DNA from: Dryas octopetala
Taxonomy: Eukaryota > Streptophyta > Magnoliopsida > Rosales > Rosaceae
Assembly (NCBI GenBank): GCA_963921425.1
Contig: OY992834.1
Span: 8,043,271 to 8,107,270, forward strand
Direction: 5' to 3'
Length of the DNA stretch: 64,000 bases
A program made the position numbers and the translations under genes. The notes beneath the pieces are model-generated. The model had not been told where the DNA came from and did no database searches. It was given only the letters and a program-made list of their open reading frames with translations. Positions within the stretch are counted from its first letter, which is position 1. Each line of letters begins with the position of its first letter. Of this stretch, positions 57,795 through 64,000 are shown piece after piece.

Positions 57795-60014
57795 TTATTG
57801 AAGATCAATCTTATTGAATGTCTCAAGCACCTGTTTCAGCCTCCCGTCTTGGTTGAACTCCTGGGATGTCTTTTTAAGGTATTGTTTAAGTTGAAGCAAA
57901 CACACAAAAGCATGGGCATCGGAAGAAGCCTTGTCCAATGACTCAGGAGACAAAAGTTTCTCAAAAAACTGCACGTAGGGCAGTGAATTAATGGAGGGCC
58001 TCTTCAACTCAATAAACTGATGCAGCAGCTCAAATGCATAACGAAAGAAGTCAGTCACTTGTTCACCCAACAATATCTTCTGAATGGTGGGAAGAAGATT
58101 TGTCTCAAAGATCGAAACGAGAGAGGCGTCCTTCCTACACCCCTGCTTCACAAGAATGACCGCTGACTCAAAAAGATAGTGGTTAAAGTCTGACTTCACA
58201 GGGTTTTCACAAGCTTTATTGAGAATTAATGTCAACCTAGCAATGCAAGGTTCAGCAAATTCACGAGATAGCTCTGCAACCCCGATAACTCGCAAGATAC
58301 ACTTCATTACGTATTGATTTTGCTCGGATTCCGGAAACTTCAAGGCCTCGAAGAGGTTGGTCATCAGTACTGGCACAAGTGGAGAAAAATCTGCTGAAGT
58401 GTATCTTAGTCTTCCACCCAAATCCTTTACTAGGAAAAGTTTCTCAATCGAAATTGCAGCATAAGAGTGAACAACATTCGACTCTGCACCAAGGAACCGA
58501 ATCAAATCCGGAAAAAAATGTGATGTCACCTCCTTTTGTATATGATTCTGGAACATTGTGAAAAATTTCAGTGCACTCGCCTTAAGCATTGGAAACTCAT
58601 TCACATCCTGACTCTGCAATTCTGCAGCAATTACTGTCTGAAAGAAGTTCCCAACATCAACGAGATCCGTCCAAGCAGAATTACCACAAACCCTCTTAGT
58701 AGAAAGTGATACAACCAAGTATATTGCACAGTCCTTTTCCTTCCAATTTGCAACTGGGTTCATAGCAAAAGAGCTTAGAAAATCCTGTTTCCATAAAGAA
58801 AACAAAAGGGAGACCTGTAGTTTATTATTGGTAGCAATCCCTTTAAGAAGTTCAGCTGCAAACCACCTCCTAGTATCAATATCACAACCTTCCATATCCC
58901 TCCTAATGTACTCAGTATAGTCCATCTCAAACATTTTCTCATCCTCATCCCTCAACCTCACATTTGGGATCACAATGCCCCGAAAAATTATCAGTATCAC
59001 TCCCTCGTCAGCAAACAGATTATGATGCACACTTGTGCTAACTGTGGTCAAAAACTTAATACCCGAAACAGCAACCTGATCACGGGTCTGCGACTGTGAG
59101 ACATTCACTAATAAATTGCACACAGCAAAAGCAAAACCATTCAAGTACTTTTGAAACTCTCCCCCTCTATGTTGCATACAAAGGTTAAGATACTGACACA
59201 CAGCTGCACGCAACTCATCGACAAGCTCAAGCCCATCAGCACTACTCTCGAGCACCGGATAACTAGTGGTTAAGTATTTGATAAACTCAGCCATACACTC
59301 CTTCATATGTTCCTCAAAAAACACAGGCAGATATTGAAAATTCAAAGAGTATAAAATCCTACAACACAATCTCTGTGATTCGAATATGGGTCTGAGTGCC
59401 CCGGCGGACCCACCACCGGAATTGGCAGCAGAGTCGATCAAAGTTGCGTTTTTTAAGAAAATTTCCAAAAGGGGTTTGGCGAAATGGTCCAAACAGTAAT
59501 TCAAATCAAGTAAAAGAGTTTGGGTAAACAGGCGACACTGGAATTTCTCAAACATGGAGTTAGCAGTGACGAGAATACCGTTAATGACGGCGTAGTCTCC
59601 GGTCAGGGAAGCGTTCTGGAGATTGGAGACGAACTCGGGGAGCAGAGCCGGCCCGATAACGGCGAGGGCTTCGACGAGCTGGGCCTGGATTTTGGGGGCG
59701 GCGGAGAGCGTGATGGAGACGATGAGGGATTTGATCTGGTCCTTCTCGGCGTCGGAGATAGTGGGCCCGGCGGAGGAGGAGGTGGGGGCCCAATGGGCCT
59801 TGAGGTGGTTCTTGAAGTTGACGGCGGCAGCGTGGAGGATCTGGTCGTGGACGGTGGGGTCGGAGACGAGGCGGAGGACGGCGAGGCTGAAATGGGGGTG
59901 GAGGGAGGCCTCGCAGAGTGAAGCCTCGGCCAGGCGGCGAGGGATGGGGTCGGGAGAGAGGGTGTGGAGGAAGCACTGAGAGAGGAAATGTAGGGTGTCG
60001 GAGTTCCAGTCCAT
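57795..60014 (-). CDS. Exportin-2-like copy 3: open for 739 codons but truncated
   Basis: The start [20 protein letters not shown] is collinear with exportin-2 for about 735 residues without a stop. It then ends ETFNKIDLQ because a 16-bp tandem duplication (CTTATTGAAGATCAAT, about 57794-57818) shifts the frame. Recognisable homology continues only to about 57757, so about 220 C-terminal residues are lost. A 24-bp in-frame deletion near 59655 removes KHDFPKLW, a conserved segment of the intact copy. The importin-beta N-domain is retained ([11 protein letters not shown]). Divergence from copy 1 is greater than for copy 2. It could be a recent pseudogene or a truncated protein still under constraint; exportin function is unlikely without the C-terminal HEAT repeats. 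Confidence 0.6.
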   Translation of the reverse strand: MDWNSDTLHFLSQCFLHTLSPDPIPRRLAEASLCEASLHPHFSLAVLRLVSDPTVHDQILHAAAVNFKNHLKAHWAPTSSSAGPTISDAEKDQIKSLIVSITLSAAPKIQAQLVEALAVIGPALLPEFVSNLQNASLTGDYAVINGILVTANSMFEKFQCRLFTQTLLLDLNYCLDHFAKPLLEIFLKNATLIDSAANSGGGSAGALRPIFESQRLCCRILYSLNFQYLPVFFEEHMKECMAEFIKYLTTSYPVLESSADGLELVDELRAAVCQYLNLCMQHRGGEFQKYLNGFAFAVCNLLVNVSQSQTRDQVAVSGIKFLTTVSTSVHHNLFADEGVILIIFRGIVIPNVRLRDEDEKMFEMDYTEYIRRDMEGCDIDTRRWFAAELLKGIATNNKLQVSLLFSLWKQDFLSSFAMNPVANWKEKDCAIYLVVSLSTKRVCGNSAWTDLVDVGNFFQTVIAAELQSQDVNEFPMLKASALKFFTMFQNHIQKEVTSHFFPDLIRFLGAESNVVHSYAAISIEKLFLVKDLGGRLRYTSADFSPLVPVLMTNLFEALKFPESEQNQYVMKCILRVIGVAELSREFAEPCIARLTLILNKACENPVKSDFNHYLFESAVILVKQGCRKDASLVSIFETNLLPTIQKILLGEQVTDFFRYAFELLHQFIELKRPSINSLPYVQFFEKLLSPESLDKASSDAHAFVCLLQLKQYLKKTSQEFNQDGRLKQVLETFNKIDLQ

Positions 60015-60041
60015 TAGATTAGAGATTTAGGGATTACTGGA

Positions 60042-60051
60042 CTAGGGTTTT
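60042..60051 (-). promoter_or_regulatory. Telo-box-like motif upstream of copy 3
   Basis: AAAACCCTAG on the gene strand, in the context ACTGGACTAGGGTTTT shared with copy 1 (50356-50370). The core promoter came along with the duplication. Confidence 0.55.
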
Positions 60052-60546
60052 ATGCACAATGAGGAGAATTTTTGTATGGAATATGAAGGAGGAATTAGGA
60101 GAAATGAAAGCGGTATCATCAGCTTCTTATTTATAGGTTTTGGGATGGAAAGGGTTTTATATACATATTTAAATTTTATTTAAAATGAGTCTCTTCCAAA
60201 TATCTAAATGAAGTTTGTATAGAATCGGTTTGTTTTTTATTACAGGAGGAAGGGGGGTTTGAACTGGGTGTGTAGGGGTGGGTTTTTGTCTTCGGCCAAC
60301 TACTCCAACTCATACAACACATTTAATTTAGAAAAATTTATACCATTTTAGTAAAAATGTGATTTCATTATCAATTAGTTATTAATTTAGAGTACTTTAA
60401 TTATAAGTGATAAATAACTAACTTAATTACTCAAAAAGGACATACAAAAACAGCGCACAAAAGCAGAATTTGATTTCGGGGATTGTTAGGGTTCATGACT
60501 ACTTCTCTTGCTGCAAAATAGATCTTGTTTTTTTTCATGATAGTAG

Positions 60547-62215
60547 ACGGTGTCGTATTTAGCTATCAGGCGTACATAGTGTAAAAAGGCTTTAAAACTT
60601 TGGGCCCAAGTGAATCTTATTTGATAAGCTAAATGCGACTACAATCTTGTCTACTCTACCAAAGAGGGCTACAATCTTGTATCGTGGTTGAGCTTTTGGT
60701 CCTTAAAGATGATCTCAGTTGACACTTGACAGCCTCTGTGGTGATCAACAAATTCGGCCATGAACAAACTTGGACTTAGCATAAATCTTTTGAAATGGGC
60801 CTGAGCTTAATATGATCCAATCCAACTGGACTTGAATCTTGCTTGGCAAATTCTCAGAAACTTCATTGGGCCAAAATATGTTGCCCATCTAAATGGGCAG
60901 TCCAGGTCTATATTGTTGGTTTTCAAACCTTGTTTAATTTCTTTTTCGGTTATATTAGAGGGAAGCAAAGTAGCAAACCATAGACTTATCATGCATAATC
61001 TTAACTCAGTTTCTCACTTGCTCTCACCACTTGGACTAACCCCAAAAACTTACTTGTTTAATTTCCCTTCTTAAATAAAGCACTACCCAAGTCTTTCCAG
61101 GCTTCCAGAGCTACCCAAGCAAACTAGGAATAGAAGTTTAATTCTTGTTCTTCCCTAATTCCCTCCCTCTCCCTTTGACTTAGACCACCTCTTTCAAACA
61201 AATAACCATAGTGAAAATGATCTAATTTGTATCACACATTCAAATAAGATTCAATTTAATTAATGACATAGATTGACATATATATATAAAATATGCCAAA
61301 TTATCTAGTAAGAGAAAATTAATCACACATTCAGATTTGCTTTCACTTGATTGTAAATACTGCAATAATGAATGAATAGCAAGACTTACAAGCTATTCCA
61401 CAAATAATGAGAAATGTACAATACAACTATCATTTTCCCTCTAGCACATCTCCTCTTTAACAATGGGGTCCTCTGTCCAACATTTCAGTTGGGGATAGGT
61501 GCAATCATATGCCATTCCAGGGCCATGCTTAAAATTAAAACTGGGACATAGACTCCTCAATTGCCCTCCACATCTTTATTTTTCAAAATTTGCTCACGTG
61601 TAACATTTGGTATCGATCTACTTCTGTGGTGTTTAACATGAGAACATAAATTTGGCCAAAAAAAAACAGAAATTAGTAGTACCACACTACCACCCAACAA
61701 AATCATTTATGGAGTACCGTCCCACTTGTTCATAACATGTCTCCTTGCATAGTTGCATATGTATACTTACAAATGCTCACACTAACTTTTCCATGCATGG
61801 ATCTTCTTTCATATACTTCACTGTTTGATTTTGGCCCAAAAAAAAAAAAAAAACTTAATATATATCTGCTGCATATATGCTCTACCTATTAAAGACACAC
61901 AGTGGATCACCAATTGCTTACAGCTGTTTCTTATAATAGAAATTCAGTACGTACTGGGTCTGAACTATTTAAGAGTGAAAATTAAAAATGTACCATGCAT
62001 GATGTTTATTCAATCACCAAGAAGCAGATAACATTTCAAAATTTCAACACGCTTTGACCCATGAGATAAGCTTCTCTAGACTAGCTGTCAGGTAAAATGT
62101 GCAGGAAACTAGCTAGCTATATAGGACCCATGTCCTTCAAATATTTGTCATATGCTGCAGCAGTGAACTTTAGCATGGCCTATAGTGATTAGTGACACAT
62201 TGGATGTTAATTAGG
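60547..62215. repeat. Duplicated exportin-2 upstream flank, third copy
   Basis: Collinear with 50558-52080 (see that entry). It ends near GCAGCAGTGAACTTTAGCAT and GTGATTAGTGACACATTGGA, matching 51985-52030. The flank is longer here because it holds extra segments. Confidence 0.75.
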
Positions 62216-63427
62216 ATGGCTCCAGAAATTGCAGACAACTACATATATGGTGATTTCGATCTCTTTATTTATTAGATTTTGTTGTTTTGTTAAGAGGTTA
62301 ATTTATATATGGAGCTTTCAACAATTAATATTAGTAATTCTATAAACGTGACAGTGATGGTGCATGTGCTAGTAGTACGAGTAGTAGTCCCAGTACCATT
62401 GAAATTGTCCCACATTGATATAGTGCTTCAACCCCCTCAACCATGGCACAAATTACTCATGTATGTCAAATCTCAAACCTCAACTTAATTCATAGTATCT
62501 AGGTTATCTACTAGTTTTTCTCGATTTGTTTTTACTTGACTTTTAATTTTAGTTATATATTTATTATTTAAAGATATGGAGTAAAAAATAAAATGAATTT
62601 GTATAACTTTTTAAGCGCGAGTGAAGTTACCCATGCAACTCTTACATTTATATTATATGGTTAGGATTGAAAAAAAAAAAAAAAAATTAATTAGAAAAGC
62701 AGAGAATCCAAACTTTTATTTATAATGTGTACCCGGCCTCCTGAATTCTCTCCATTGATATTGTGCTATCACCAGCTGCTGGCTTGACACCAAATTAATG
62801 ATGCATGACAAGTTGAGGTTATTGAAAGCTCCAAAAGAAGGAAAATGTTGGATATTGATATTTTCGGCCAAAATGGAGAATACAAAAGTGACGACTGCAT
62901 GCACAAAACTTGCACATATTGCGGCAACAATATCGATTGACATTTCCCATAAGATTAACACATACAACAAAGGCCTGGTGGTCCAACTGTGACTGTGGAC
63001 TCATTGTATAGAGAACAAATTTGCTCACCACCGTCATTACCTTATTAGTTGTTTGACATGTGTCATTTAGAGTAATAATGATAACCATAGTTAACTTTTT
63101 TTAAATTTTCACATTCTGATGCATTTATGATACAGATAAAAGCTATTTTATAATAAAATAATAAATTATCTTCCAAGTTTACCCTCATTTCTCTCACCAT
63201 TATTTTCACATGTAACATTTTCATATTCTTTTCATTTCAATGTCTTTTTCATTTTTTTTCCCCCCAACAATACAACCCATCAGTTTTTGTCACTCTTTCT
63301 TACCTTCTTCCACTTATGCTTTTCTGCAGTATTTGAGTGTTCAAACTAATACATACAAAATCTCCATGGCAATGCCTAAATGGATGCCCCACTCCACAGT
63401 AAAAAAGAAACAAATTTATAACAAACC
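62216..63427. other. Intergenic, no gene found
   Basis: AT-rich sequence. Short open frames between 62716 and 63088 show no family resemblance and overlap one another on both strands. Confidence 0.5.
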
Positions 63428-64000
63428 AAAATTATGATTTCTGAGGCATGAAATGATGACGTTGAAGTTGAACAACCTCATGAAGGAATTGTCGACAAGT
63501 TAGAATAAAAATTGATATCTTAGGCCAAGATGTGAATTGCAGCATTTGAAGAGAAATGAAGTTCTAATTGTTATTTGGAGATGATTTTGGGTGTCTAATG
63601 TTAGGATATAGGATAATATGTTATAATTTTGATTTGATGGGTTTTATTTAAGAACCATTTGAACCTCAAGTATGTAAATTTTTTTAGTTTGTTGGATAAT
63701 CGAGTTTATGATCCTTCATAAGCCAATGAATTTTCTTTGATATATTGGTGGGCATGCATGTCTGTAATTGTAAAATTTTCTCAAAAATATTGAATATATA
63801 ATTTTTGTTTGCAATTGGAATGAACTTCATGTATGAAGTCCAACTGCAGTATTTGAATTCAACAAACTAAGAAGGTAAAGTTCTTATCTTTTAACTTTTT
63901 AATTTCATTAATCTTTTTTTTATTCTAAATTGTCAAAAATTCCTTCATGAGGTTGTTCAACTTCAACGTCATCATTAAATTCCTCAGAAATCATAATTTT
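63428..64000. mobile_element. Inverted-repeat structure with coding-like arms, runs off the window
   Basis: The left arm (63428-63510) and the right arm (about 63914-64000, inverted) match over about 83 bp: both read AAAATTATGATTTCTGAGG and later GATGACGTTGAAGTTGAACA in their outward-to-inward direction. They enclose about 400 bp of AT-rich sequence. The right arm ends exactly at the window edge, so the true end is unknown. It resembles a foldback or MITE, or an inverted duplication. Confidence 0.6.

Overview
The window is nuclear DNA of a flowering plant, most likely a eudicot. The genes have AT-rich GT-AG introns, intergenic DNA is long and AT-rich, and plant-only families are present (an auxin response factor and a DUF688 protein). 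From memory, the gene order resembles an Arabidopsis chromosome 2 block around At2g46520-At2g46560: exportin-2/CAS, ARF11, a short complex I protein, a protein of unknown function and a DmX/Rabconnectin-type WD40 protein. A rosid, perhaps Rosaceae, seems plausible, but I cannot fix the species. A 200-base run of N (44921-45120) shows that this is a draft assembly.

Gene layout. (1) 175-6908 (+): last eleven exons of a DMXL/Rabconnectin-3/Rav1-like gene whose 5' part lies outside the window. (2) 11653-13382 (+): two coding exons, unknown plant protein with a C-terminal membrane segment, behind a probable 5'-UTR intron. (3) 14416-16449 (+): three small exons, 63 aa, probable mitochondrial complex I accessory subunit. 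(4) 17399-18493 (-): two-exon DUF688 protein. (5) 24311-28208 (-): complete 14-exon class-B auxin response factor (ARF11/ARF18/ARF9-like). (6) 47343-50252 (-): intact single-exon exportin-2 (CAS/CSE1), followed by two further tandem copies in the same orientation. One copy (52667-56558) is frameshifted, truncated and split by a solo LTR. The other (57795-60014) is truncated but still open for 739 codons.

The 28-44 kb stretch is a transposon-rich desert. Elements that can be delimited by terminal inverted repeats and target-site duplications are two hAT-like non-autonomous elements (31341-31800, 31869-32373) inside a family of 30-bp minisatellites; a Pack-MULE-like element (36629-38530) carrying a decayed fragment of a D53/SMXL-type gene; a small MULE-like element (39186-39736); and a 2.6-kb MULE-like element (41305-43912) with a perfect 9-bp TSD. 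The last encodes only the N-terminal part of a FAR1/MULE-type protein. On either side of its main exon are arrays of about 20-bp palindromes in a strict 33/33/51-bp (117-bp) higher-order rhythm. That two-level array is the least explained structure in the window and the best candidate for something undescribed.

The genes do not form a functional pathway. Their neighbourhood reflects conserved ancestral order, later expanded by transposons and by local duplication of the exportin-2 gene with its upstream flank. All exon boundaries were read by eye from splice consensus, reading phase and family knowledge. No search or alignment program was run.
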